A DNA stretch of 5,266 nucleotides. Source: an uncultured Colwellia sp. GTDB lineage: Bacteria; Pseudomonadota; Gammaproteobacteria; Enterobacterales; Alteromonadaceae. Both the position numbers and the translations under genes were made by a program. Below are positions 1 through 5,266 of the stretch, one piece after another. Location of the stretch: contig CAJWBY010000236.1 of assembly GCA_913020705.1 (NCBI GenBank), forward strand, positions 1 to 5,266. The letters run 5' to 3'. Under the pieces are notes generated by a model. It was not told the DNA's origin. It worked only from the letters and a program-made list of their open reading frames with translations, and ran no database searches. The number at the start of each line of letters is the position of its first letter. The first letter of the stretch is position 1.

Positions 1-72
<72 letters not shown>

Positions 73-87
73 TCCGATTCGAGCGGC

Positions 88-116
88 AAGATAGCGGCAT
101 TCAAGCCACTACGCAA
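88..116 (-). promoter_or_regulatory. Candidate sigma-70 promoter of the fMet tRNA
   Basis: On the minus strand TTGCGT (116-111) and TATCTT (93-88) are separated by exactly 17 bp. The start point would fall about 8 nt before the mature tRNA end. The bases after the -10 box are GC-rich (GCCGCTC), like the discriminator of stringently controlled stable-RNA promoters. The -35 box matches the consensus at only 3 of 6 positions, so transcription could instead come from further upstream. Confidence 0.35.
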
Positions 117-163
117 GCGAAGTTTGATAAATACGGTCTGATTGCTGATAAAAACAGCACTAA

Positions 164-213
164 CTGTCATTCCGCACCTTAATTTAATTGTAAATTAAGG
201 TGCGGAATGACAG
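164..213. repeat. Perfect inverted repeat, 23-bp arms with a 4-nt loop
   Basis: The left arm (164-186, beginning CTGTCATTCCGCACC) and the right arm (191-213) are exact reverse complements around the loop ATTG. Neither flank has a T-run, so it does not look like an ordinary intrinsic terminator. The arm end TGTCATTCCGC resembles the TCATTCCCGC-type palindromic intergenic repeats (REP/MITE-like) found in many proteobacterial genomes; that likeness is from memory, not from a search. It lies upstream of the tRNA and far from the porin end. Confidence 0.8.
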
Positions 214-398
214 ATTTAGGCGTTGGCGTAAGGCTTTTTCTGAGTGGCAATGCCGGCAGGACAGTTATTAGTATTACACATTCGTGCAGCTACACATCCT
301 ATAGATTGCATACACTAGCTAACGTATAAATTTTAAGGTGACCCCGCCCCCAGTTTTTCGATGCCAGACATTACTAATATGTTAAATGCTTAAATAAA

Positions 399-430
399 CA
401 AAACGTTGAGGTGTTAGGACCTGCGTTTTG
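399..430 (-). terminator. Hairpin with T-rich tail downstream of the porin gene
   Basis: CAAAACG (399-405) and CGTTTTG (424-430) pair as a 7-bp outer stem. AGGT (409-412) and ACCT (419-422) add a 4-bp inner stem around a 6-nt loop. Read on the minus strand, the direction of the porin transcript, the hairpin runs into TTTTGTTTATTT. The other strand has no such tail. The base of the stem is AT-rich, so strength is uncertain; it could be a second terminator behind the hairpin at 447-473. Confidence 0.4.
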
Positions 431-446
431 ATGTCTTTGGTGTATA

Positions 447-473
447 AAAGAGGGTATATTTAACACCCCCTTT
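447..473 (-). terminator. Probable intrinsic terminator of the porin gene
   Basis: In the minus-strand transcript AAAGGGGG (473-466) pairs with CCCUCUUU (454-447) through eight pairs, one a G-U wobble, around an 11-nt loop, and continues into UUUUAU. It lies 18 bp beyond the porin stop codon. Position and G-rich stem favour a terminator, but the U-tract is short and partly inside the stem. Confidence 0.5.
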
Positions 474-490
474 ATAAACCAAACTATCCA

Positions 491-1663
491 TTAGAAGGAA
501 ATTGATGCGCCGAGGCTAACAGCACCATTTTTTATTTCTTCGTTTAGATGGCTAGTTGATGACATGGATGATATCTCGCCTGCTAAAGTAATTGACTCCA
601 AAATAGGGTAATAAATACCTAAAGTTACTTTTTTATTTTCATCCACTAATGTATCTGGATCATCGTTAGCTCTTTTAATTTTTGAAATACCATAATTTAG
701 CCCTAATTTAGTTTTACCAAATGTTCTTGTTGCTTGAACATACCAGCCAGAGGTAGTCCTTGCTTTACCCGTAAGGCTAGAGCCGTCAATAAGCAGGCCA
801 TAATACCCAAGTCCTTTGGCTTGATAACCACCAAACGAAAACTGTGTTGAACCGAATTGCATATTTGCCGCTATATCAAGACCTCGAGCAGTGTAATCTA
901 TATTGCTTTGATCGTTCGTGATACCCGAATTGTCTACATCTTGAGTAATAAAAGAGCTTGATATAAACCCATTAGAAAAATTATGTTTTATCTTGCCATG
1001 TATGCCTGGCCTTTTTGAGCCCGTGTCACCAGAGAAACCCAAGCCTCCAAAAGATAATGTATCGAGAGGCTGAAAAACCCCGATAACTGCTTCAGTATCC
1101 CCAAATGAATGGATGTATGTCATTTGAGATAATCTGTCAGGAAAGATATAACCATATCCTGCGCCACCTAGTTGTGTATTTAATGGTGATGCGGCTGAAA
1201 CAGTGGCGCCAACACCTGCACCTGTCATATCAAGAATTAACGCATCGAAACCAAAAACACCGAAGTATCGTCCAACAATAACTTCGCCATTACTTTTATT
1301 TTTCACCTTGAAATAGACTAAATCAGAAGGAGCGCTATCATTTAAGCTAAAGGCTGCATTATCTGTAGTTCCTTCCTGAATTGATACATAAGCTGAAATC
1401 TCATATCCATCTAGCATTTTTGAAACGCCAAACTCAAAGCTAGCAGGAGCGTATCCATTAGTGACAGCGCTCTTATTTTCTCCCGAGCACAATAGTACGG
1501 TTCCATTAACATTGCCGGGGTTGTCGTCACAACTAACCGAAGTGACAAACGTATTGACGTGGCCATTAATATGGAAATTCCAATTATTGCTGGCTTCTAT
1601 TGTTAATCCAGCTTTTAAAAAAAATGATGTTAAACCAAATATTAGTATGGTGATGCGTAGCAT
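491..1663 (-). CDS. Outer-membrane porin-like beta-barrel protein
   Basis: This 390-residue protein probably forms a water-filled channel in the outer membrane; its substrate cannot be told. Residues 1-24 look like a Sec signal peptide: MLR, then a hydrophobic stretch to about residue 20, with cleavage plausible after Ala24 (IEA/SNN) or Ala18. The mature part shows alternating amphipathic strands rich in Gly and aromatics and ends ...GASISF, with the terminal Phe expected of proteins handled by the BAM complex. GRYFGVFGFDA (131-141), LDMTGAGVGA (144-153) and YGYIFPDRLSQMTYI (170-184) recall general Gram-negative porins (Porin_4-like); the middle stretch may form the constriction loop. Cys45 and Cys59 are the only cysteines and could form a disulfide in an early loop. 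Start codon: minus-strand AAGAGG at 1675-1670 lies 6 nt before ATG. It appears monocistronic, with hairpins after the stop. Family placement is by pattern only. Confidence 0.85.
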   Translation of the reverse strand: MLRITILIFGLTSFFLKAGLTIEASNNWNFHINGHVNTFVTSVSCDDNPGNVNGTVLLCSGENKSAVTNGYAPASFEFGVSKMLDGYEISAYVSIQEGTTDNAAFSLNDSAPSDLVYFKVKNKSNGEVIVGRYFGVFGFDALILDMTGAGVGATVSAASPLNTQLGGAGYGYIFPDRLSQMTYIHSFGDTEAVIGVFQPLDTLSFGGLGFSGDTGSKRPGIHGKIKHNFSNGFISSSFITQDVDNSGITNDQSNIDYTARGLDIAANMQFGSTQFSFGGYQAKGLGYYGLLIDGSSLTGKARTTSGWYVQATRTFGKTKLGLNYGISKIKRANDDPDTLVDENKKVTLGIYYPILESITLAGEISSMSSTSHLNEEIKNGAVSLGASISF

Positions 1664-1801
1664 TTCAAACCTCTTTTAATTATATTTATTATCATGATCT
1701 AGATGCTGATAAAGTCGACAATCGTTTTGGAAACGTATCAACAAGCATTCTTTCTAAGCATTATTTATCAATGATAATGTTTGATTAAATAGCGTATTTT
1801 C

Positions 1802-1843
1802 ATAGTAAGACTTCATTATTTTCAATAATTGGAGTCTTACTAT
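1802..1843 (+). other. Long terminator-like hairpin in the divergent spacer
   Basis: ATAGTAAGACT (1802-1812) and AGTCTTACTAT (1833-1843) form a perfect 11-bp stem. Inside it ATTATT (1815-1820) pairs with AATAAT (1824-1829) around a TTC loop, so the whole 42 bp is almost fully paired. On the plus strand it is followed by TTGATTTTTTAAAA, a T-rich tail. No plus-strand gene lies upstream that would need a terminator. It could end a small RNA, sit in a long porin leader, or serve as a protein-binding site. Confidence 0.6.
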
Positions 1844-1914
1844 TTGATTTTTTAAAATACGACTTAAGTAAATCATAATTATTTTATTTGTTGGTAATAA
1901 CCAAATACTACTTG

Positions 1915-1962
1915 ATTATTTTATTATTTTATTATTTTATTCTTTTACTATTTTATTATTTC
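1915..1962. repeat. Tandem 8-bp repeat, six copies of ATTATTTT
   Basis: Three exact ATTATTTT units (1915-1938) are followed by ATTCTTTT, ACTATTTT and ATTATTTC, each differing by one base, with no gap. It is a short AT-only microsatellite-like array in the spacer, about 270 bp before the DJ-1 start. It may change in copy number by slippage, or act as a bendable or easily melted element; neither can be shown here. Confidence 0.85.
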
Positions 1963-2172
1963 ATCGAATATTGCCAATAGCTTTAGGTATTCTATAAGTG
2001 AATTAACTCTAATCAAAAATCGGCTGTTAAATATTTAAGGGCGGGGTATATTATTACTCGTGAGGAAGTTGCTAGTTTACTCTTCTTTTTAGAGCTGACT
2101 ATTTTTTATTTTTGTAGTATTCACATGTTACCTAAAACACTGTGGCTTATGTTTGAATAATGTTTTGATTTT

Positions 2173-2196
2173 GTAATCAGCTTTCTCGCTGATTAT
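2173..2196 (+). promoter_or_regulatory. Hairpin in the leader of the DJ-1 gene
   Basis: TAATCAGC (2174-2181) and GCTGATTA (2188-2195) form a perfect 8-bp stem around TTTCTC, with a flanking G-T wobble. It is followed by TTTATTTAAC and ends 22 bp before the Shine-Dalgarno. It could be a weak terminator or attenuator, or a leader structure that stabilises mRNA. No pairing with the ribosome binding site is evident. Confidence 0.4.
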
Positions 2197-2218
2197 TTAT
2201 TTAACAGTAAAATTATTT

Positions 2219-2222
2219 GGAG
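2219..2222 (+). promoter_or_regulatory. Shine-Dalgarno GGAG that fixes the DJ-1 start
   Basis: GGAG is followed by six A residues and ATG at 2229. An in-frame TTG at 2217 overlaps this site and so cannot use it, which argues for the ATG. Confidence 0.8.
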
Positions 2223-2228
2223 AAAAAA

Positions 2229-2786
2229 ATGGCTAAAGTACTTATGATAACGGGCGATTTTGTGGAAGACTACGAAAACATGGTTCCCTTTCAAGGCCTA
2301 ATGGCTATGGGACACCAAGTTGATGCGGTTTGTCCAGAAAAGAAATCTGGAGAAACAATTTCAACAGCGATACACGATTTCGAGGGTGACCAAACCTATA
2401 CTGAAAAACCTGGCCATAAATTTGAGCTCAACGCTTCTTTTGAAGATGTTAATGTTGCAGATTACGACGCTCTGTATTTACCAGGCGGTCGTGCACCTGA
2501 ATATTTACGCCTAAATGCTGAGGTTATTGAAATTATTCAACACTTTGCAAATAGTAATAAACCCATCGCATCTATTTGCCATGGTCCACAATTACTGACT
2601 GCTGCTGGCGTATTAAAAGGTAAAAAAGTATCGGCTTATCCTGCTTGCCAACCAGAAATAGAAATGGCCGGTGCTGAATACATCGATTTACCTATGGATG
2701 GCGCGATTACGGATGGTCAATTAGTCACTGCTCCTGCATGGCCTGCTCATCCTGCCATGCTGATGCAGTTTGTGGCATTGTTATAA
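2229..2786 (+). CDS. DJ-1/PfpI family protein, DJ-1D-like (possible glyoxalase III / deglycase)
   Basis: This 185-residue cytoplasmic protein has a single DJ-1/PfpI domain filling its length. Visible motifs are GDFVEDYENMVPFQ (9-22), with Glu13 at the place of the conserved acidic residue; LPGGRAPEYLR (84-94); and the nucleophile elbow ICHGP (116-120) with Cys117-His118. PAHP (172-175) comes near the end. These blocks, plus AVCPEKKSG and FELNASFEDV, closely follow one half of plant DJ-1D as I remember it. That protein is a two-domain member with reported glutathione-independent glyoxalase activity on methylglyoxal; here there is one copy, as is usual in bacteria. Other family members are described as protein deglycases, chaperones or proteases, so the reaction is an inference. 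The start is the ATG behind GGAG. The next gene follows 25 bp later on the same strand, suggesting an operon. Confidence 0.9.
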   Translation: MAKVLMITGDFVEDYENMVPFQGLMAMGHQVDAVCPEKKSGETISTAIHDFEGDQTYTEKPGHKFELNASFEDVNVADYDALYLPGGRAPEYLRLNAEVIEIIQHFANSNKPIASICHGPQLLTAAGVLKGKKVSAYPACQPEIEMAGAEYIDLPMDGAITDGQLVTAPAWPAHPAMLMQFVALL

Positions 2787-2811
2787 ACTTAATCTACAAA
2801 GAGAAGCCATA

Positions 2812-3210
2812 ATGTGTCAGCTTTTTGTCCATGCCGACAATGGTTTATGGAGCAGCAGAACCAAATCACTTCGAATTCAAGGGGTTGTTACATCCATTCG
2901 ATTAGAAGTGTTTTTTTGGGACGTTTTGGAAGAGTTGTCATTTCGTGATCATATGACGGTCAATCAGGCAATAACTAAGCTGTACCTTGAATCGCTTGAT
3001 GCTGATCATGATATTGGGAACTTCACCTCTTTTCTAAGAGTCTGTTGTTCTCGTTATTTATCGCTAATAGCTGATGGCGCTTTTTCCCGCGAAGTTGAAT
3101 TGCCTTTAGGTGATGTCGATGCCAAACATATAATAGAGCAAGAGGCATTTCGTAGTAAACACCGCAAAGCACTTTTCAATTACAACTTAAATAAGCTTCC
3201 CATAAATTAA
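2812..3210 (+). CDS. Ribbon-helix-helix domain protein (RHH_4-like), putative DNA-binding regulator
   Basis: This 132-residue protein begins MCQLFVHAD and continues with SLRIQGVVTSIRLE (19-32), FFWDVLEELSFRD (34-46), MTVNQAITKLYLE (48-60) and NFTSFLRVCCSRYL (70-83). The layout of one beta-strand and two helices, together with the MC start and the NF.S.LRV block, matches the small ribbon-helix-helix family (RHH_4) of proteobacteria. Such proteins are presumed to bind DNA as dimers through the paired strands; the function of this family is poorly known. The tail (84-132) is charged and unrecognised. The ATG at 2812 is preferred over an in-frame TTG at 2770, which lies inside the DJ-1 gene. A weak GAGAAG lies 5 nt before it. 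It is probably co-transcribed with the DJ-1 gene. Cys2, Cys78 and Cys79 are worth noting. Target sites are unknown; self-regulation is only a guess. Confidence 0.82.
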   Translation: MCQLFVHADNGLWSSRTKSLRIQGVVTSIRLEVFFWDVLEELSFRDHMTVNQAITKLYLESLDADHDIGNFTSFLRVCCSRYLSLIADGAFSREVELPLGDVDAKHIIEQEAFRSKHRKALFNYNLNKLPIN

Positions 3211-3273
3211 TCACCTTTCTGAATTGAGGCCTTAGCGTTACAGCACATTGTTGTGAACCGTAATGAATAACAA

Positions 3274-3302
3274 TTTACAAACTGATTAAAAGTCAATAAA
3301 GT
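3274..3302 (+). promoter_or_regulatory. Candidate sigma-70 promoter of dld
   Basis: TTTACA (3274-3279, 5 of 6 with the consensus) and TAAAGT (3297-3302, 4 of 6) are separated by exactly 17 bp. The start point would be near 3309, giving a short leader just before the Shine-Dalgarno. If real, dld can be transcribed apart from the DJ-1/RHH pair. ATTGTT (3247-3252) and AACAAT (3269-3274) flank its upstream edge as a 6-bp inverted repeat. Confidence 0.45.
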
Positions 3303-3312
3303 ATTAAGTTGT

Positions 3313-3317
3313 AAGGA
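3313..3317 (+). promoter_or_regulatory. Shine-Dalgarno AAGGA that fixes the extended dld start
   Basis: AAGGA lies 8 nt before ATG 3326. The only alternative giving an E. coli-length protein is TTG at 3479, which has only an A-run before it, so the longer reading is preferred. Confidence 0.75.
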
Positions 3318-3325
3318 AAGTTAAA

Positions 3326-5182
3326 ATGACAACAATAGAACCGACACTAACGACTAAAAAGCAACAAAGCAATGATGACCCTGCGTCTGCACTTAACATT
3401 AGCGATAACAAAAAAGCCACATGTAAGCATGACTTAGAATTTTCTACAGGTATTCGTCAGCCTAAAAAAAAGCTGAATTTGAATACCACCGCTCACATAT
3501 TAAGTGAATTTGAAACGGCGTTAAGTGTTACAAATATCAGTGCGGACCCACGCAAAAACGAACATTACCGAAAGGGTTGGCGTTCGGGTGGGGGGGCTGC
3601 ACTTGCGGTCATTTTTCCACAAACACTCGAACAACTGTGGAATAGTATAAAAATTGCTGTCAGCAATAATCTTATTATTGTGATGCAAGCCGCGAATACC
3701 GGACTAACAGAAGGGTCAACACCAAATAAAGACAACTATGACCGACCCGTTGTTGTCGTTAACACTTTAAGCCTAGATAAATTGCATATTATCAATCAAG
3801 GGCATCAAGTTATCAGTATGCCGGGTGCGACATTACACAAATTAGAAGAATCACTTAATGCAATTAATCGGTCTCCACACTCCATTATTGGTTCCTCGAC
3901 TCTCGGTGCCACGGTTGTTGGCGGCATTGCTAATAATTCTGGTGGTGCGCTTGTTAAAAGGGGCCCCGCCTACACCGAACTCTCCATATATGCGCAAATT
4001 AATCAACACGGTGAACTTGTGTTAGTAAATCACTTAGGCGTTTATTTGGGTGACACTGCCGATGATGTTATTCGTAATTTGCAGCAAGGAAACTTTGATG
4101 CCAGCAAACTTGAACAAGGTCAACGAAAAGCCAGCGACCAACAATACCAAGCTAGAATTAAAGATGTAGACGCCAGCACGCCAAGCCGTTTTAACGCTGA
4201 TCCTCGCCGTTTATATGAGTCCAGTGGTTGCGCAGGTAAATTAGCCGTATTCGCTGTAAGAGTTGATACATACCCTGTAGTGGAAAAAGAACAAAGCTTT
4301 TACGTGGGCACAAATAACCCAGAGGACTTGTATGCCATTAGGCGACTGTTACTGACCGGTTTAGAGCAAATACCTGAAGTCGGTGAATACATGCATCGAG
4401 ATGTTTTTGATGTCGCCGCTCAATACGGTAAAGATACATTCTTAAGTGTACTACATTTAGGGACCAAACGCTTACCTAAACTCTTTGCGATAAAAGGACG
4501 AGTAGATGCAACATTAAATAAAATTGGTTGGTTGCCACCTTACTTAAGTGACCGTGCAATGCAGTTTTTTAGTCGCTTATTTCCTGAGCATTTGCCTAAA
4601 CGTATGTTAACGTTTCGCGAACAATATGAACATCACCTAGTATTGAAATTAAGCGATGACGCTATAGAGCAAGGACGTCAAATACTCACAGATTATTTTT
4701 CTTCAAGTGCAGGCAGTTTTTTTGAATGTACCCCAGATGAAGCAAAAAAGGCGTATTTGCATAGATTTGCTGCCGCTGGTGCCGCCATTCGTTACCAAAC
4801 GATCCATGATAAAGAAGTGGGCGAAATACTAGCCTTAGATATCGCATTGAAACGCAATGAACAAAACTGGGTCGAATCCTTCGGGCCTGAAATTGAGCAA
4901 CATCTGGAGAAAAAACTTTACTATGGACACTTCTTCTGTTTTGTATTCCATCAAGATTACATCCTAAAAAAAGGGGCTAATGCAATTGAGGTAAAAAAAT
5001 TAATGTTATCGCAACTTGACCAAAGAGGTGCTAAATATCCAGCAGAACATAATGTGGGGCATTTATACAAAGCAGACGACAATCTATCCACTTTTTATCG
5101 TTCTCTTGATCCAACAAATAGCTTCAACCCCGGCATAGGCAAGATGGAAAAAAATCAGCGAAACTGTAACTGCTGTTTATAA
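3326..5182 (+). CDS. dld: Quinone-dependent D-lactate dehydrogenase (Dld), FAD enzyme
   Basis: Dld is a peripheral inner-membrane flavoprotein that oxidises D-lactate to pyruvate and feeds electrons to the quinone pool. The 618-residue product follows E. coli Dld (about 571) closely from HYRKGWRSGGG (80-90) onward. The FAD-binding domain includes MQAANTGLTEGSTPN (120-134), PHSIIGSS (184-191), GGIANNSGG (199-207) and KRGPAYTE (211-218). The substrate and membrane-binding part includes NADPRRLYESSGCAGKLAVF (290-309), GEYMHRD (353-359), HRFAAAGAAIRYQ (479-491), LYYGHFFCFVFHQDY (531-545) and YPAEHNVGHLYKA (571-583). It ends near DPTNSFNPGIGK (595-606). Two oddities: about 46 extra polar, Lys-rich N-terminal residues with no signal peptide or membrane segment, and a tail ending NCNCCL, with three Cys in the last five residues. 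The downstream gene begins 70 bp later on the same strand and may be co-transcribed. Confidence 0.97.
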   Translation: MTTIEPTLTTKKQQSNDDPASALNISDNKKATCKHDLEFSTGIRQPKKKLNLNTTAHILSEFETALSVTNISADPRKNEHYRKGWRSGGGAALAVIFPQTLEQLWNSIKIAVSNNLIIVMQAANTGLTEGSTPNKDNYDRPVVVVNTLSLDKLHIINQGHQVISMPGATLHKLEESLNAINRSPHSIIGSSTLGATVVGGIANNSGGALVKRGPAYTELSIYAQINQHGELVLVNHLGVYLGDTADDVIRNLQQGNFDASKLEQGQRKASDQQYQARIKDVDASTPSRFNADPRRLYESSGCAGKLAVFAVRVDTYPVVEKEQSFYVGTNNPEDLYAIRRLLLTGLEQIPEVGEYMHRDVFDVAAQYGKDTFLSVLHLGTKRLPKLFAIKGRVDATLNKIGWLPPYLSDRAMQFFSRLFPEHLPKRMLTFREQYEHHLVLKLSDDAIEQGRQILTDYFSSSAGSFFECTPDEAKKAYLHRFAAAGAAIRYQTIHDKEVGEILALDIALKRNEQNWVESFGPEIEQHLEKKLYYGHFFCFVFHQDYILKKGANAIEVKKLMLSQLDQRGAKYPAEHNVGHLYKADDNLSTFYRSLDPTNSFNPGIGKMEKNQRNCNCCL

Positions 5183-5205
5183 TTTTTAATGGCTATGTTT
5201 TTGTA

Positions 5206-5236
5206 AACTGTTGCAATACTGTATGCAATTACAGTT
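5206..5236. promoter_or_regulatory. Nested palindromic element between dld and the next gene
   Basis: AACTGT (5206-5211) and ACAGTT (5231-5236) are inverted around a core in which ATAC (5216-5219) and GTAT (5221-5224) are symmetric about one base; TGCAAT also occurs twice in the same direction. The core is too tight for a good RNA hairpin and no T-run follows, so an operator is more likely than a terminator. It ends just before the next Shine-Dalgarno. Confidence 0.35.
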
Positions 5237-5238
5237 AT

Positions 5239-5248
5239 TAAGGAGGTG
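5239..5248 (+). promoter_or_regulatory. Near-perfect Shine-Dalgarno TAAGGAGGTG
   Basis: Ten consecutive bases can pair with the usual gammaproteobacterial 16S 3' end. The GGAGG core lies 6 nt before ATG 5253, predicting strong translation of the following gene. It is far stronger than the sites of the other genes in the window. Confidence 0.85.
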
Positions 5249-5252
5249 GTCT

Positions 5253-5266
5253 ATGATCCCAGCACA
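5253..5266 (+). CDS. Start of an unidentified gene, cut by the window edge
   Basis: ATG followed by ATC CCA GCA gives M-I-P-A before the window ends. The support is the exceptional Shine-Dalgarno directly upstream and the same orientation as dld, 70 bp behind it. Four residues cannot identify the product. A lactate-metabolism partner such as a permease or another lactate oxidase subunit would fit the context but is only a guess. Confidence 0.6.

Larger units (their letters stand above)
117..490. other. Gene-free spacer between tRNA-fMet and the porin gene
   Basis: No convincing gene is present on either strand. The stretch holds the 23-bp inverted repeat, a C-rich patch around 341-352 (ACCCCGCCCCCA) that stands out in AT-rich surroundings, an 8-bp palindrome TGCCGGCA at 251-258, and two hairpins near the porin stop. 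A 40-codon open frame at 207-329 starts inside the inverted repeat and is not supported as a gene. The C-rich patch might be a relic of a mobile-element end, but no transposase remnant could be read. Confidence 0.6.
1664..2228. other. Divergent AT-rich regulatory spacer between the porin and DJ-1 genes
   Basis: No protein gene is seen. It must contain the promoters of both divergent genes, but neither is clear. On the porin side, minus-strand TATAAT (1684-1679) is perfect but too close to the Shine-Dalgarno, and GATAAT just upstream lacks a good -35. On the DJ-1 side TATATT at 2047-2052 is a possible -10 with a poor -35 (CTGTTA, 17-bp spacing). Short symmetric sites: ATCATGAT (1691-1698), ATCTAGAT (1697-1704), CGTTT-TGG-AAACG (1723-1735), TTATCA-A-TGATAA (1765-1777) and the perfect palindrome TTAAATATTTAA (2027-2038). 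Any of these could be an operator; none matches a regulator I can name. Confidence 0.6.

Noticed and set aside
164..213. Reading the perfect inverted repeat as an intrinsic terminator
   Set aside because: Neither strand has a T-run right after the stem, and no gene ends next to it.
207..329. A 40-codon plus-strand frame starting inside the inverted repeat, with AAGG just upstream
   Set aside because: It resembles no family I recognise, its start depends on the repeat sequence, and a short frame like this is expected by chance.
1461..1679. Plus-strand open frame opposite the 5' part of the porin gene
   Set aside because: It lies wholly antisense to a well-supported signal peptide and beta-barrel start, and its translation shows no domain.
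1759..1779. Fur-box-like stretch with TTATCAATGATAA upstream of the porin gene
   Set aside because: Aligned to the 19-bp Fur consensus in several registers it matches fewer than half the positions; only the general AT/GATAA flavour is shared.
1915..1962. CRISPR-like array
   Set aside because: The units are 8 bp and directly abutting without spacers; it is a simple tandem repeat.
2320..2514. Second-frame open stretch within the DJ-1 gene
   Set aside because: It overlaps the conserved DJ-1 coding frame and has no family features.
3251..3270. CRP-like half-site TGTGA upstream of dld
   Set aside because: The second half (ATGAA where TCACA is expected) does not match, so there is no full CRP site.

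Overview
The window looks like chromosomal DNA of a marine, AT-rich gammaproteobacterium, probably of the Alteromonadales/Colwellia type. This rests on an enterobacterial-like initiator tRNA, an Escherichia coli-type Dld, a Gram-negative porin and long AT-rich spacers. The genus is an inference and was not tested by any search.

Layout. The left edge carries a minus-strand initiator tRNA (fMet), cut by the window at its 3' end, with a plausible promoter just upstream. A gene-free stretch of about 420 bp follows, holding a perfect 23-bp-arm inverted repeat, a C-rich patch and two hairpins that could end the porin transcript. A minus-strand gene of 390 codons (491-1663) encodes an outer-membrane porin-like beta-barrel with a signal peptide and a terminal Phe. 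A divergent spacer of about 565 bp (1664-2228) separates it from the rightward genes. That spacer holds a long terminator-like hairpin, a six-copy 8-bp tandem repeat and several short palindromes.

On the plus strand come three complete genes in a row: a DJ-1/PfpI protein (2229-2786), a small ribbon-helix-helix protein (2812-3210) and a quinone-linked D-lactate dehydrogenase, dld (3326-5182). The first codons of a fourth gene (5253 onward) sit behind a near-perfect Shine-Dalgarno sequence.

How the genes may work together (inference). The DJ-1 protein resembles a single-domain version of plant DJ-1D, a family with reported glutathione-independent glyoxalase III activity (methylglyoxal to lactate). 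Dld oxidises D-lactate to pyruvate and passes the electrons to the quinone pool. A putative DNA-binding protein lies between them. The cluster could therefore be a compact methylglyoxal-to-pyruvate route, but each family also has other roles and no activity can be proven from sequence. No CRISPR array, intact mobile element or phage gene was seen.
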